From positions 1-64,000 of the forward strand of contig CAWBRW010000030.1 in assembly GCA_963791235.1 (NCBI GenBank): 64,000 nucleotides of DNA. Direction: 5' to 3'. This stretch comes from JALORV01 sp963791235 (lineage in GTDB: Bacteria > Pseudomonadota > Gammaproteobacteria > Burkholderiales > Burkholderiaceae_F). This document shows positions 9,926 through 21,609 of the stretch, in pieces (positions within the stretch are counted from its first letter, which is position 1; each line of letters begins with the position of its first letter). The translations under genes and the position numbers were made by a program. The notes beneath the pieces are model-generated. The model saw only the letters and a program-made list of their open reading frames with translations. It did not search any database and had not been told where the DNA came from.

Positions 9926-10462
9926 ATGTCCACTCAACGCGACGTCAATCCACGCCAGCTTGTGAAGCTGCGCGAGTTCTCGACGCAGCTCGCCCAGCGG
10001 CTGAAAGAGGCACCCAACCTGCCGAACGAGCCGACGCGGCTCGCGATCCGCATGGGCACGGAGAACTACCTGGTGGAAATGGGCCTTGCGGCGGAGATCG
10101 TGTCCCTGCCCGAGATTGCACGGGTGCCGTGGACCAAATCCTGGTATCGCGGGCTTGCGAACGTTCGCGGCCGACTGGTCGGCGTCATCGACCTGCAGCA
10201 GATGATGGGACGCGAACCGTTGTCGGCGGAACTGGGGCTGCAGCTGCTGGTGCTCGGCGAAGGGCTCGGCGTCGCGGCGGGGATACTGATCACGCGGGCC
10301 TTCGGCATCCGCAACCTGAAGGATCTCGAATCGCTCGAGGTGCCTGCATCGCCGGTCGGCTGGGAGCGCAGCCGGTATCGCGATCTCGAGGGCATGACAC
10401 TGACGGAACTGGACCTGCGTGAGCTGGCGACGGCGCCCGCGTTCACCGCGATCAATGCGTAA
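9926..10462 (+). CDS. pilI: CheW-like adaptor PilI
   Basis: A 178-residue protein consisting of one CheW-type beta-barrel domain: RMGTENYLVEMGLAAEIVSL, then WYRGLANVRGRLVGVIDLQQ, then LLVLGEGLGVAAGILI. It would link the receptor PilJ to the kinase ChpA at the inner-membrane array. It starts 11 bases after pilH and is followed 108 bases later by pilJ. Confidence 0.93.
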   Translation: MSTQRDVNPRQLVKLREFSTQLAQRLKEAPNLPNEPTRLAIRMGTENYLVEMGLAAEIVSLPEIARVPWTKSWYRGLANVRGRLVGVIDLQQMMGREPLSAELGLQLLVLGEGLGVAAGILITRAFGIRNLKDLESLEVPASPVGWERSRYRDLEGMTLTELDLRELATAPAFTAINA

Positions 10463-10570
10463 ACGGGGCGGCTCACCGGCGGCAGGCCGGGGCCGCGTGC
10501 AGTCGTCGCGAGCAGGGCAGCAGGCATGACCTGGCGCTGAGCCGGGTTCGAAGAACAGGCGGAGGATCGG

Positions 10571-12802
10571 ATGGCACTCGAAATGGGTTCGCTTTTCACT
10601 CGGCGCAAGTCGCGCAAGGGCCGAGCCGCGGCAGAAAGCCGCGGTGCCGAGAGTGCTGACGCGCGGCCGGCGCCGAAGACCGTGATGATCGAGCGGAGCA
10701 GCGAAGGCCGGACGATGGCCTTCGTCGACCGGATTCTGGCCTTCAAGCTACCGCTGCTTGGCGACAAGCCCGTCAACACCCAGGTGCAGGTGCTGCTGAT
10801 CCTGATGGGCTTCTGCTTCTTCGTGTTGATTGCCGTGCTGTTCTTCGACAACCGCATGGCGGCCAACGGCGCGCTGCAGACCGAGATCGTCGGTGACACG
10901 CTGATGCATACCCAGCGGCTGGCGAAAGCCGCGCCGAACGCGGTCGAAGGCAATCGCGAGGCGTTCGTCGAGCTGCGCGAGAGCCGAGATGCGATCGCCG
11001 CCAATCTCGATGGCCTGGCCAACGGCAATGCGTTGCGTGGCCTGTCGCAGTCGTCGTCCGACCTGCAACCGCCTTTGTCGCAGCTGATCGAACGCTGGAA
11101 CGGCAGCCAGGCGGCAGCTTCGGTGATCATCGCCAACGAGAAGGCGCTGATCGGGTTCGGCGACGTGATCAGGAAGATCAACGACGCGAGCCCGCGTTTG
11201 CAGCAGCTGACGGAGGAGATCACCGCGCTGAAGCTGCAGTCGGGGGCGCCGGCGCGTGAAATCGCCACGGCGGCGCAGCTGGTCACGCTGACCCAGCGCC
11301 TGGGCAAGAGCGCGAACTCGCTGGTGGCGGGCAACGTTGCCAATGCCGAGGTCGCGCTGACGCTCGGTCGCGACATCAATCAGTTCCGCGACCTGACGCA
11401 GGCGCTGCTGACTGGCTCGGACGCCCTGCGCATCGGTGCTTCATCGGACAGCGAGACGCGCGTCCGCTTGCAGGAACTGGCGCGCGTCTACGGTGATTTC
11501 CAGGCGTCGATTGCCGGTGCCATCGGCAGCCTGCAGGCGATCGTGCAATCGAAGGAGGCCGAGCTGGCGATCCTGCGCGGCTCCGAACAGCTGCGCCAGC
11601 ACGTGACCGAGATGGGTGGGCTCTACACGAAGGAGCAGGCGACCCGAAAGGTCAACCTGTTCATCATGGGCCTGTTTGCGATCGGACTGCTGCTTTGCGC
11701 GTTCGCCATTGTTAAGGTGCTGCTCGAGGACACCCGCAAGCGAGCGGCCGAAGCGGAAATCCAGCGGATGCAGGCGGAGCGGCTGGAGCAGGAGGCCAAG
11801 CGCACCAACGAGCAGAACCAGGCGGCCATTCTCCGACTGATGAATGAGCTGCAGGAGGTCGCCGACGGCAACCTGACCGTGCAGGCGACGGTGTCGGAAG
11901 ACATCACCGGTGCCATCGCCGACTCGGTCAACTACACGGTGGAGGAGCTGCGCGGCCTGGTCGGCCGCATCAACAACACCGCCGAGCAGGTGAACACCGC
12001 ATCGACGGCCGCACGCGACATCGCGACGCGCCTGCTGACGGCGTCCGAAGCGCAGTCGAAGGAGATCAAGGACACCGGTGACAAGGTGCTGAAGATGGCG
12101 TCGCAGATCAACGACGTCTCGAAGAGCGCCGGCGAGTCGGCCAAGGTGGCGCGCGCCTCGCTCGATGCCGCCGAACGCGGCCAGCGCGCGGTGTTCAACC
12201 AGATCGCCGGCATGAACGAGATCCGCGAGCAGATCCAGGAGACGGCCAAGCGCATCAAGCGGCTGGGCGAGTCGTCGCAGGAGATCGGCGAGATCGTCGA
12301 GCTGATCACGGACATCACGGAACAGACGAACGTGCTCGCGCTGAATGCGGCGATCCAGGCCGCGTCGGCCGGTGAGGCGGGGCGCGGGTTCTCGGTGGTG
12401 GCCGAGGAAGTTCAGCGGCTTGCTGACCGTTCGGCTGAGGCCGCGAAGCAGATCGGTGCGCTGGTGCGCACGATTCAGACCGACACGCAGGATGCCGTGG
12501 CGGCCATGGAGAAGAGCACGCAGGGCGTCGTCGAAGGGACGAAGCTGTCCGACGCGGCGGGCAACGCGCTCGGCGACATCGGGCGGGTTTCGCGCCAGCT
12601 GGCGGAACTGATCGAACGCATCGCCTCGACGACCAACGACCAGGCCAGTTCGGCCGGTGGCGTCGCGCAGTCGATCGAACGCATTCTGGCGGTGACCGAG
12701 CAGACGTCGCATGGCACCCGGCAGGCGGCGCAGTCGATTGGCCAGCTGGCGACGCTGGCACGTGAGCTGAAAGCCTCCGTCGCGCGATTCCGGGTCGGCT
12801 GA
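10571..12802 (+). CDS. pilJ: Type IV pilus chemoreceptor PilJ
   Basis: A 743-residue methyl-accepting chemotaxis protein. A basic cytoplasmic N-terminus of about 70 residues precedes TM1 (near residues 70-92, VLLILMGFCFFVLIAVLFF). The periplasmic part is PilJ-type (TLMHTQRLAKAAPNAVEG). TM2 lies near 360-382 (LFIMGLFAIGLLLCAFAIV). A HAMP-like linker and a long coiled-coil signalling domain follow, with the conserved tip QTNVLALNAAIQAASAGEAG. It would sense surface contact or pilus state and control ChpA through PilI. The reading frame is intact. Confidence 0.94.
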   Translation: MALEMGSLFTRRKSRKGRAAAESRGAESADARPAPKTVMIERSSEGRTMAFVDRILAFKLPLLGDKPVNTQVQVLLILMGFCFFVLIAVLFFDNRMAANGALQTEIVGDTLMHTQRLAKAAPNAVEGNREAFVELRESRDAIAANLDGLANGNALRGLSQSSSDLQPPLSQLIERWNGSQAAASVIIANEKALIGFGDVIRKINDASPRLQQLTEEITALKLQSGAPAREIATAAQLVTLTQRLGKSANSLVAGNVANAEVALTLGRDINQFRDLTQALLTGSDALRIGASSDSETRVRLQELARVYGDFQASIAGAIGSLQAIVQSKEAELAILRGSEQLRQHVTEMGGLYTKEQATRKVNLFIMGLFAIGLLLCAFAIVKVLLEDTRKRAAEAEIQRMQAERLEQEAKRTNEQNQAAILRLMNELQEVADGNLTVQATVSEDITGAIADSVNYTVEELRGLVGRINNTAEQVNTASTAARDIATRLLTASEAQSKEIKDTGDKVLKMASQINDVSKSAGESAKVARASLDAAERGQRAVFNQIAGMNEIREQIQETAKRIKRLGESSQEIGEIVELITDITEQTNVLALNAAIQAASAGEAGRGFSVVAEEVQRLADRSAEAAKQIGALVRTIQTDTQDAVAAMEKSTQGVVEGTKLSDAAGNALGDIGRVSRQLAELIERIASTTNDQASSAGGVAQSIERILAVTEQTSHGTRQAAQSIGQLATLARELKASVARFRVG

Positions 12803-12948
12803 AGCGCTGAAATGGCTGCGTCGACGCACCTTCGTGGGCCGATGTCCGGGCTGTCCGCGTCGCTAGAGTCGCGCGCAGGCCTCGCACTCCGCGCGGGGCG
12901 TGCGCAGCAGGCGGTACGGGCCGCATCCGGCGGCTGAGGAATAGTTAG

Positions 12949-15900
12949 ATGCCCGAACGACACGATCCCAACCAGCTGGTCGGCGCCGCGCCGGACGTCG
13001 CGCCGCTCGCCTGGGTCATTGACGAGATCCGCACGTCGCTGACCGAAGCGGTCAACGGCATGAAGGCGTTCCTCGCCAACAAGCAGGACGTCGACAGCCT
13101 GCGCAATGCCCGCAACCAGGTCCATCAGGCCAACGGCGCGCTGCAACTGCTCGACCTGCGCGGCGTGGCGCTGGTGACCGACGCCGTCGAACAGCTGACC
13201 CGCCGCTTCGAGGCCGAACCCAAGGAATGCCTGCCCGCCGGCGTGCGCTCGGTAGAAACCGCGCTCACCGCGGTCGTCGCGTACCTCGAGGCGCTGCTGT
13301 CGGGGCGTCCGAACCAGCCGATCCGGCTGTTCCCGTACTACCGCGACGTGCTGCAGCTCAATCGCGCCAATCGGGTGCATCCCGCGGACCTGATCTTCCC
13401 CGACCTGTCGCGGCGGCCCGCCTTCCACCAGATCGAGTCACGGCACTACTCGCCGGAACAGTTGCGCGAGCGGCGCGCGCGCTTCGAGCTGGGCCTGCTG
13501 GGGTTCCTGCGCAATGCCGACGACCCCGGTGCACGCACCCGCATGCTGGAGGCGCTCGCCGACCTTGAACACCTGCCCCAGCGCGGCCTTGCCCGCAGCT
13601 TCTGGTGGGTGGTGCGTGGGTTGCTCGAAGGACTCGACGCGACGGTGATCCCGGTCGACCTGGATCTGAAGCGCGTTCTCGCGAGGTTGAACCTGCAGCT
13701 GCGCCGCATGATCGAAGGCGGCGGTGCGGTCGCCGAGCGCCTGATGATCGATGCGCTTTACTACGTCGGCCGCGCGCAGGGCGGTCCAGCGCGCATCGGC
13801 GAAATCAAGCGGCTCTACGGACTGGACGCGCTGATCCCGGCGGACTTCGAGCGCGCGTCGCTGACCGCCGTCGATGCCGACGCGCTGCGCGCGCTGAAGG
13901 AAGCGTTGTCACAGGCGAAGCAGTTGTGGGGCCAGATCGTCGCCGGCGCCGGCGAACCCGCCAAGTTCGACCAGGAAATCGCGCTGGCGCGCACGTCGTC
14001 TTCCAAGCTGTCGGCGCGCGCGCTGGGTGTGACGTTTGAAACGATCGGCCGGGTGACGCGCGAGTTCGCCAAGCTGCCGGCCGATGTGCACGAGCGGCTC
14101 GGGCTTGAAGTGGCGTCGGCACTGTTGTTCGCCGACATCGGGGTCGACGACCTGCCGCAGACCGACGATGAATACGAAGGGCGCGCGCAGCAGGTCATCG
14201 ACCGCCTGGTCAAGGCGCGCCAGGGCCAGCCGCTGCCCGATGCCGGGCCGTGGATGTCCGAACTGGCCCGCCGCGCGCAGGACCGCCTCACGATGGGCAC
14301 GGTGGTGGCCGAGACGCAGTCCACGCTGCGCGAGATCGAGCAACGGCTCGACCGGTTCTTCCGCAACCCGGCCGAACGGGACGACCTGCCGGCGACCACG
14401 GCGATGTTCGACCAGGTGTGCGGCGTGCTGTCGCTGCTCGGCTACGAGGACCCGGTCGCCGCGCTGCGCAACGTGCAGGAGTCGATCGGTCGATTCGCCG
14501 ACGCGGCCATGGCGCCGGAGCCCGAGGAGTTCGGGCGCATCGCACAGAACCTCGGTGCCGTCGGCTTCTTCGTCGAAAGCCTGGGCCAGGACACCGAGCG
14601 GCCGCGCGGGATGTTCCACTATGACCCGACGACGGGAGTGTTCTCGGCCGAACTGGGTCAGCTGCCGGCCGACGAGGCTGTTTTTGCGCCCGCCGACGAG
14701 GAGTACCACGCCGCGCCGCGCACGATCGACATGCGCGTCGCCGAACCGCGGCGCACCGACAACGTCGAGACTGCTGCACGCAAGACGCTGGAAGCCGCGC
14801 ATCAACAGGCCGAGCGGCTGACGCGGGTTGTCGGTGATGCACGGGCGATGGACGAACTCGATCGGCTGCTGCCGATGCTGTCCAACGAGGCCGACCTGCT
14901 CGACAACGAGCAGCTCAAGTCACTGGCCGCGCGTGCATTGCAGCTGCTCACGCAGCTGAAGGACGCGCCGATCCCCGAGGACGCGCGCGAGCTCGAGCAG
15001 CTGCTCGCGCCGCCGAAGGCGCCCGAGACACCGCCGCCGACGGCACCGCTGCCTTCGAGTCAGGCCGCCGCCGACAGCGAACTGCGCGAGATCTTCGTCG
15101 AAGAGGCGCGCGAGGTTCTGGACAGCATCATCGGCAATCTCGCGGACCTGCGCGGGCGTCGCGACGACAAGGCCACGCTGACCACCGTGCGCCGCGCGTT
15201 CCACACGCTGAAGGGCTCGAGCCGCATGGTCGGCTTCAAGCATCTCGGCGAGGGTGCATGGGGCGTGGAGCAGTGCTTCAACCTGTGGCTGGCTCAGGAG
15301 CGACCCGCGACCGACGACCTGATCGACCTCGCGGACGGCGCGCAGCGCGTGATCCGCGCGTGGGTCGATACGATCGACCGCGATCCGCATGCCAACATCG
15401 ACCCGACGCCCCTCGTGCTCGCCGCGCAGCGCGTGCGCGAGGGCGGCATGTTCGAGTTCGCGGCGTTGCCGCCGGGGGACGCCCCCCCAAAGCCTGACGG
15501 CAGCGCGCCGGAGCAGCACAACGTCGCGCTGCCGGCCCAAGCCCCGGAAGAGACGCCGCGAGCAACGACCACAGCTCTGGTCGACTTCGATCTCGGCGAA
15601 CTCGGCCCGACCGTGCCGGATCTGGAGCTGCCGCCTGAACTTGCCCTGGCGCCGGCCGCGGAGGCCGAGGAACCCGCTCCCGAAATCGAACCGCTGCCAC
15701 TCGAGATCCCCGCGGTCAGCGAGCCGGTCGAGCTCGCCGCGGTGACCGAACCCGCGGCGGAAGCGGTGGGTGAAGAAGACATGCGCCGGATCGGGCCGCT
15801 CGAGATCAGCCATGGCCTGTACTCGGTGTTCCTCAACGAGGCCGACGAGTGCGTCCGCGTGCTGGCGCACGACATCAACGAGTGGCGCTACGAGCCAGCC

Positions 15901-18862
15901 CGGCCGGTCTCGGCCCAGGTGGTGCGACGGGCGCATTCACTGTCCGGCATCTCGAAGACCGTCGGCCTGCTGCCGGTGATTGCGATCGCCGACCCGCTCG
16001 ACGACCTGATGCACACGCTGTCGATGCTCACCGGTCTGCGCCACTATGCGCTGACGGCGGCGCAGTTCGACACGCTGGAGCGTGTCATCGAACACATGCG
16101 CGGCATGCTGCATCAGTTTGCCGCCGGCCTGTATCCGGACGAGGCGCCGTTCGATGCCGGCGCGCTGCACGACATCGTGGCCATCGTGCGCGCGCACAGC
16201 GCGCTGCATGACGAACTGACCCCGTCGACGGTGCCCGCGTCTATGGGCGATGTCGGCGTGCAGCCATGGGATGCGACGCCAGTCGCCGAGCCTGTCGAGG
16301 TTGAAGCCGCTGCCGATGCGATCCAGGAAGCCACCGCTTTCGCGGTCGCTGGGGAAATGGACGTCGTGCCGGTAGAGGATGCGGAGCCCGCCGCCGAGCC
16401 GGACATCGTGACCCGCGCGGACCTGACTGGCGCCTCGGTGGATGCCGAAGCAGAAGCCGCGGCCGAGGCCGAGGCGAGAGGCTGCCGCAACGCGCGTCCG
16501 TGACGAACTCGATGCCGACCTGCTGGAGGTCTTTCTCGCCGAAGCCGCTGACCTGCTGCCATCCATCGGGACCGCGCTGCGCGGGCTCGAAGGCGACCCC
16601 AACGATCGCGAGCTGGCGCGCGACCTGATGCGCCGGCTTCACACCGTGAAGGGCAGTGCGCGCATGGCCGGCGCGATGCGGCTCGGTGAACTGGTGCACG
16701 ACATGGAGACGCGCATGGAAGCCGCCATGCAGCTGTCGGACGTGCCGGGCATCATCATCGAGGATCTGCAGGGCCAGTACGACCAGGCGGTGGCGCTGTA
16801 CGACGAGTTGCAGAACCCGGACGCGGCGAAGGCGTCTGCTGCGGCCCCTGCAGCGGAGACCCGGGAGCCTGAGCCTGCCCTTGCGCCGGTGATCGATCTC
16901 GCCACCGCGCGCGGTGAAGCCAAGCCGGAAGTGCGCATCGAGAAGCCGGCGATGCCGCTGCCGTCGACGGTGGAAGCCACGATGGCGGCCACGGCGCCGG
17001 CCCAGCAGACGGCCCCGTTCATTCGCGTGCGGGCCGATGTGCTCGACAAGCTGGTCGACCAGGCCGGTGAAGTCTCGATTGCGCGTTCCAAGCTGGAAAA
17101 CGAGGTGTCGACGATCAAGGGATCGCTGACGGACCTCACCGAGAACATCGCGCGGCTGCGCTCGCAGCTGCGCGAGGTCGAGATCCAGGCCGAAGCGCAG
17201 GTGCAGGCGCGCGGCGCATCGTTGTCGCGCGAGTCGGCGGACTTCGATCCGCTCGAGTTCGATCGCTACACGCGGCTGCAGGAACTGACGCGCATGCTGG
17301 CTGAGTCCGTCGAAGACGTCGCGATGGTCCAGAGCAACATGGTGAAGGGCCTGCAGATGGCCGACACCGACCTGACCTCGCAGTCGCGACTGACGCGCGA
17401 CCTGCAGCAGCAGCTGATGCGTGTGCGCCTCGTGCCCTTCGCGAACGTGTCCGAGCGGCTGTACCGCGTGGCCCGTCAGACGGCGAAGGAACTCGACAAG
17501 CGGGTGAACGTCGATGTGCGCGGCGGCACCACGGAAATCGACCGCGGCGTGCTCGAGAAGATGGTCGGACCGTTCGAACACCTGATCCGCAACGCCATCG
17601 TGCACGGGCTGGAGCGACCGGCCGAGCGCCGTGCGGCCGGCAAGGCCGATGTCGGCGAGCTCGTGCTCGATGTCAAGCAGGAAGCCAATGAAATCGTCGT
17701 CGTGCTGAGTGACGACGGCGCGGGACTGAACCTCGAACGCATTCGCGAGCGCGCGCTCGAGCGCGAGCTGATCGGCGTCGACCAGGCGCTCGGCGATCGC
17801 GAGGCGATGGACCTCATCTTCCTGCCGGGCTTCTCGACCGCCACCGAGGTGACCGAACTGGCGGGACGCGGCGTCGGCATGGACGTCGTGCGCGCCGAGC
17901 TGGCTTCGTTCGGCGGCCGCATTGCAGTGTCCAGCGAGACGGGGCGCGGAACGCGCTTCACGCTGTACCTGCCGATGACACTGGCGGTCGCGCAGGTCGT
18001 GCTGGCCCGCATTGGAACGCGTCGGTATGCGCTCCCGGCCGGCATGGTCGAGCAGGTCAGGCGTTACCGGCCGGCGGCGCTGCTGCCGTCGCTCGCCGGC
18101 GGCATGATCGACATTCCGCCGATCGGACCGGTCGTTCTGCGGCCGCTGTCGCAGCTGGTCGGCGAGGAAACCACGGGCCACCTGTCAAAGCAGACGCCGG
18201 TCGTGCTGCTGAAATCCGGCGACGACCGCATGGCGATCGCGGTCGACGACGTGTCGAGCAACCAGGAAGTCGTCGTCAAGAACGTCGGTGCGCAGGTCGC
18301 GCGCCTCGCCGGCATCCTCGGTGCCACGATCCTCGGTAACGGCGAGATCGTGCTGATCATCAATCCGGTGCAGCTGATCACGCGGGCGCCGGAGCCGCCG
18401 CCGATCTTCGAAGAGGAGCTGCGCGCGGAAGTGAAGGCGGCGCCGACGCGCACCACACCGGTTACCGAGATCGGTGGCATGGCGATGCCGACGGTCATGG
18501 TGGTCGACGATTCGCTGACTGTGCGCCGCGTGACGCAGCGCCTGCTCGAGCGCAACAACTTCAACGTGCTGCTCGCCAAGGATGGCGTCGACGCGTTGCG
18601 CCAGCTGCAGGACACCAAGCCCGACGTGATGCTGGTCGACATCGAGATGCCGCGCATGGACGGCTACGACCTGACACGCAACGTCCGCAGTGCGCCGGTG
18701 ACCGCCGGCATCCCGATCATCATGATCACCTCGCGCACCGCCGAGAAACACCGCAGCATGGCCTTCGAGCTCGGCGTCAACGAGTACCTCGGCAAGCCGT
18801 ACCAGGAGGACGAGTTGATGAAGCTGGTGCGGCAGTACGTGGCAGAGAGGGCGACCGCGTAG
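12949..18862 (+). CDS. chpA: Hybrid histidine kinase ChpA/PilL of the Pil-Chp system (one frame change)
   Basis: A giant CheA hybrid of about 1970 residues once a frame change near 16488-16500 is repaired; as read it splits into 1184- and 806-residue frames. A long N-terminal FimV/Hpt-like region is followed by at least three Hpt-like units: HTLKGSS (His 752), a diverged RAHSLSGIS (His 996), and HTVKGSAR (base 16640). Pro/Ala/Glu-rich linkers separate them. Then come the CheA dimerisation and ATPase domain (HLIRNAIVHGLERPAERR, LSDDGAGLN, GRGVGMDVV), a CheW domain, and a C-terminal receiver (MVVDDSLTVRR, MLVDIEMPRMDG, EYLGKPYQ). It phosphorylates PilG and PilH to steer type IV pili. Confidence 0.93.
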
Positions 18863-18955
18863 CGGTTCGTCTGGATGCGGGCGGCACACGCAGGTTGTGC
18901 CGCTGCGCGAGCTTCATTCCCTTCGTTCCGAGCGGCGCTCAGGGCCGCGCGGCCC

Positions 18956-19379
18956 GTTACTTTCTTTGTCTTGCCAAAGAAAGTAACCAAAGAAAGGCGA
19001 CCGCCTGCGAAGGCCGCGCCTGCGGCGTGCCCTGCGCTGCCGGGCGTCGCGGGCGGGCCGCAAACTCGCTCCCTGCGGTCGCTCAGACAGGCAGGCCCTC
19101 AAAGGCTCCCGCGCCCCCTGCGCTGCGCGGCGCCTTCGAAGGCATCAACTGCGTCGCGTTTGGCAGCGTCTGGCACGGCGACGGGGTCGATCCGCTCGGG
19201 GACGCCGCGGCGGTGCGGGGCGGCGGCGGGGCCGTGCCGGGCGCGCTGTCTGAGCGACCGCAGGGAGCGAGTTTCGCGCACGGCCCGCTGACGCCCTGCA
19301 GCGCAAGGGAAGCCGCAGGCCGGCCTCGCGCGGTCGCCTTTCTTTGGTGACTTTCTTTGGCGAAGCAAAGAAAGTTACC
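18956..19379. repeat. Large imperfect inverted repeat, gene-free
   Basis: The left arm (about 18956-19097) matches the reverse complement of the right arm (about 19240-19379) closely over about 140 bases, with about 140 bases between. Each arm ends in its own hairpin. On the left, GTTACTTTCTTTG (18956-18968) pairs perfectly with 18975-18987. On the right, ACTTTCTTTG (19350-19359) pairs with 19366-19375. Both arms also carry CTCGCTCCCTGCGGTCGCTC. I recognise this as the type of palindromic dispersed repeat seen in several proteobacteria, where it yields false small proteins. No transposase is present. The photolyase stop codon lies at its right edge. Confidence 0.85.
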
Positions 19380-20903
19380 GGCCCGCGCCGTGAGCGTCGG
19401 TCGTCGCACGACGAAGACGGAGGTCGCACAGCGGCCAGCAATGACACGAGCCGCGCGCTATCGAGCGCTTCACGACTGCGTACCGCTCCAGCGTCCGTCT
19501 TCCGTGCCTCCGCGTGATCGACAATCGGCGCCGGATAGTCCACCCCGATGACGCACCCCGCGTCGCGTTGGCGCGCCGCGCTGGCAAGCCACGGCGCATG
19601 GATCTCCTTCGCCGTGAAGCCCGCCAGTTGCGGTAGGTAGCGCTTGATGAACGCGCCTTCCGGTCGAATTTCTCGGACTGCGTCACCGGATTGAAGATGC
19701 GGAAGTACGGCTGCGCGTCGCAGCCGCTCGACGCCGCCCACTGCCAGCCACCGTTGTTGGCGGCGAGGTCGAAGTCGTTCAGGTGGTCGGCGAAGTAACG
19801 TTCGCCGCGGCGCCAGTCGATGCCGAGATCCTTCGTCAGGAAGCTGGCGACCACCATGCGCAGCCGGTTGTGCATGTAGCCGGTCTGGTTGATCTGCGCC
19901 ATCGCGGCGTCGACCAGCGGATAACCGGTGCGCCCGCTGCACCAGGCGGTGAAGGCGGCGTCGGCCGCGGGGCCGGTTTCCCAGGCGATCGCGTCGTACT
20001 CGGGACGAAAAGCGCGCTCGGCCACGTGCGGGTGGTGCCACAGGATCATCTGGTAGAAGTCGCGCCAGATGAGTTCGGCCAGCCAGGTGCTGGCGCCTGC
20101 GGAGGCCGTTTGCTGTGCGTATCGCGCCAGTTCACGGATCGACACGGTCCCGAAGCGCAGGTGTACCGACAGGTACGACGGCCCGCGTACCGCCGGGAAG
20201 TTGCGCGCTTCGTCGTAGCGGTCGATGTGCTTCTTGAAGTCCTCGAAGGTGCGCGTCCCGCCGCTGGCGCCCGGAGTGATCGGAAGCTGCGCGAGATTCG
20301 TTGCCGCGAATCCGAGCTGGACGAGCGACGGGATCCGGCCTCCCTCGCTCGCGACCGCGAGCCGCTCGCGTCCGCGGTCGGACGGCCGGGGGGCGAGATC
20401 GTCCGCGGTCAGGCGCTTGAGCCAGGCGTTCTTGTAGGGCGTGTAGACGCTGAACGGGCGGCCGTCCCCGGTCAGGACCTCGGACTTCTCGAAGATCACG
20501 TGGTCCTTGCAGCGAACGAAACGCCGGCCGTCGCTCACCAGGGCGCGCTCCACCGCGGCATCGCGCTCGCGCGCATACGGCTCGTAGTCATCGCCCGACA
20601 TACACCGCGTCGACAGAAAGCTGCCGGGCCAACAGTGGGATGGCGGTGGCGGCGACCTCATGGCGGACGATCAGCGCACCCCCCAGTTTCCGTAGCTCGT
20701 CATCCAGTTCGGTGACCGAGCGATGGATGAACTCGACGCGCCGGTCGGCCTGCAGGCCGGCCGCCAGCAGGGGATCGAGGATCGCCCGGTCGAACACGAA
20801 GGCGCAGAAGACGCGCCGGCAGGAGGCCAACGCCGCGGCCAGCGCGGCATGGTCATCGAGGCGAAGGTCGCGACGGAACCAGACCAGGCCGGCGTCGTAG
20901 CAT
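19375..20903 (-). CDS. phr: Deoxyribodipyrimidine photolyase (several frame changes)
   Basis: A light-driven DNA repair enzyme with antenna and FAD domains. The N-terminal part reads GLVWFRRDLRLDDHAALAAA, the hallmark of the family. FAD-domain motifs follow: WRDFYQMILWHHP, GYPLVDAAMAQINQTGYMHN, NNGGWQWAASSG, QPYFRIFNPV and, in another frame, IKRYLPQL. At least three frame changes are needed: near 20592 (before DYEPYARERDA), near 19675 (after QSEKFD), and near 19510 (before RTLERYAV). No good start codon lies in frame near 20903, so the start is uncertain. Sequencing error is likely, but true decay cannot be excluded because the gene abuts the inverted repeat. Confidence 0.82.
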
Positions 20904-20976
20904 CGTGGATGGTGCCGGCCGTGCGCCGGCGAGGAAAGGACTGGGGGAAGGAGCGGCGCAGTTTACAATTGCGTCC

Positions 20977-21545
20977 ATGCCGAGCGACTCGATGGATCTG
21001 AGGCATCAGCTCCTGATCGCCATGCCAGCCATGGCGGACCCCAACTTTTCTGGCTCGGTGGTGTACATCTGCGACCACAGCGACAACGGCGCACTCGGGC
21101 TGGTGATCAACCGGCCGACGGAACTCAGCCTGTCGACGCTGTTTGACCGCATCGACCTCAAGCTCGAGATCGCGCCCTGGAAGGACACGCCCGGTATTCT
21201 TCGGCGGCCCGGTGCAGACCGAGCGCGGTTTCGTGCTTCACGTGCCGCCAGGGAGCTACAGCTCCACCTTGACTGTCACCCCGGAGATCTCGCTGACGAC
21301 GTCCAAGGACGTGCTCGAGGCGGTCGCCAGTGGCAGCGGCCCGGAGAAGATGCTGGTGACGCTCGGATACTCCGGCTGGGGCGCCGGGCAGCTCGAAGGC
21401 GAAATCGCGGCCAACGCATGGCTTACGGCGCCTGCCAATCCGCAGATCCTGTTCGATCTGCCCGCCGAAGCAGCGCTACGACGCTGCACTACGGCTGCTG
21501 GGCGTCGATCCCACGCAGCTGTCGGGACAGGTCGGCCATGCATAG
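20977..21545 (+). CDS. yqgE: YqgE/AlgH family protein (two frame changes)
   Basis: About 188 residues of the conserved DUF179 family, often placed before ruvX; biochemical role unknown. Visible blocks are LRHQLLIAMPAMADPNFSGS, VVYICDHSDNGALGLVINRP and, in a second frame, VFFGGPVQTERGFVLH and TLGYSGWGAGQLEGE. Frame changes lie near 21193 (an extra C in ACGCCCGG) and near 21470; past the second, LLGVDPTQLSGQVGHA ends at TAG 21545. The start at 20977 (MPSDSMDLR) is not certain, since ATG at 20992 also fits. A TACAAT box at 20964-20969 resembles a -10 element, without a clear -35. ruvX follows after 64 bases. Confidence 0.87.
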
Positions 21546-21609
21546 GCCGCTGGATGCGGGCCTGCATGCTGTCCGATCCAGCGTTTCCTGTCCCACTTCC
21601 ACTTCCGCG

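Noticed and set aside
16442..16510. Programmed frameshift inside chpA
   Set aside because: No slippery heptamer or downstream structure stands out, and similar shifts occur in many unrelated genes of the window.
18875..19409. Several overlapping open frames of 60-150 residues on both strands
   Set aside because: They are translations of the inverted repeat; the same arm gives similar peptides on both strands (for example FAKESHQRKATA).
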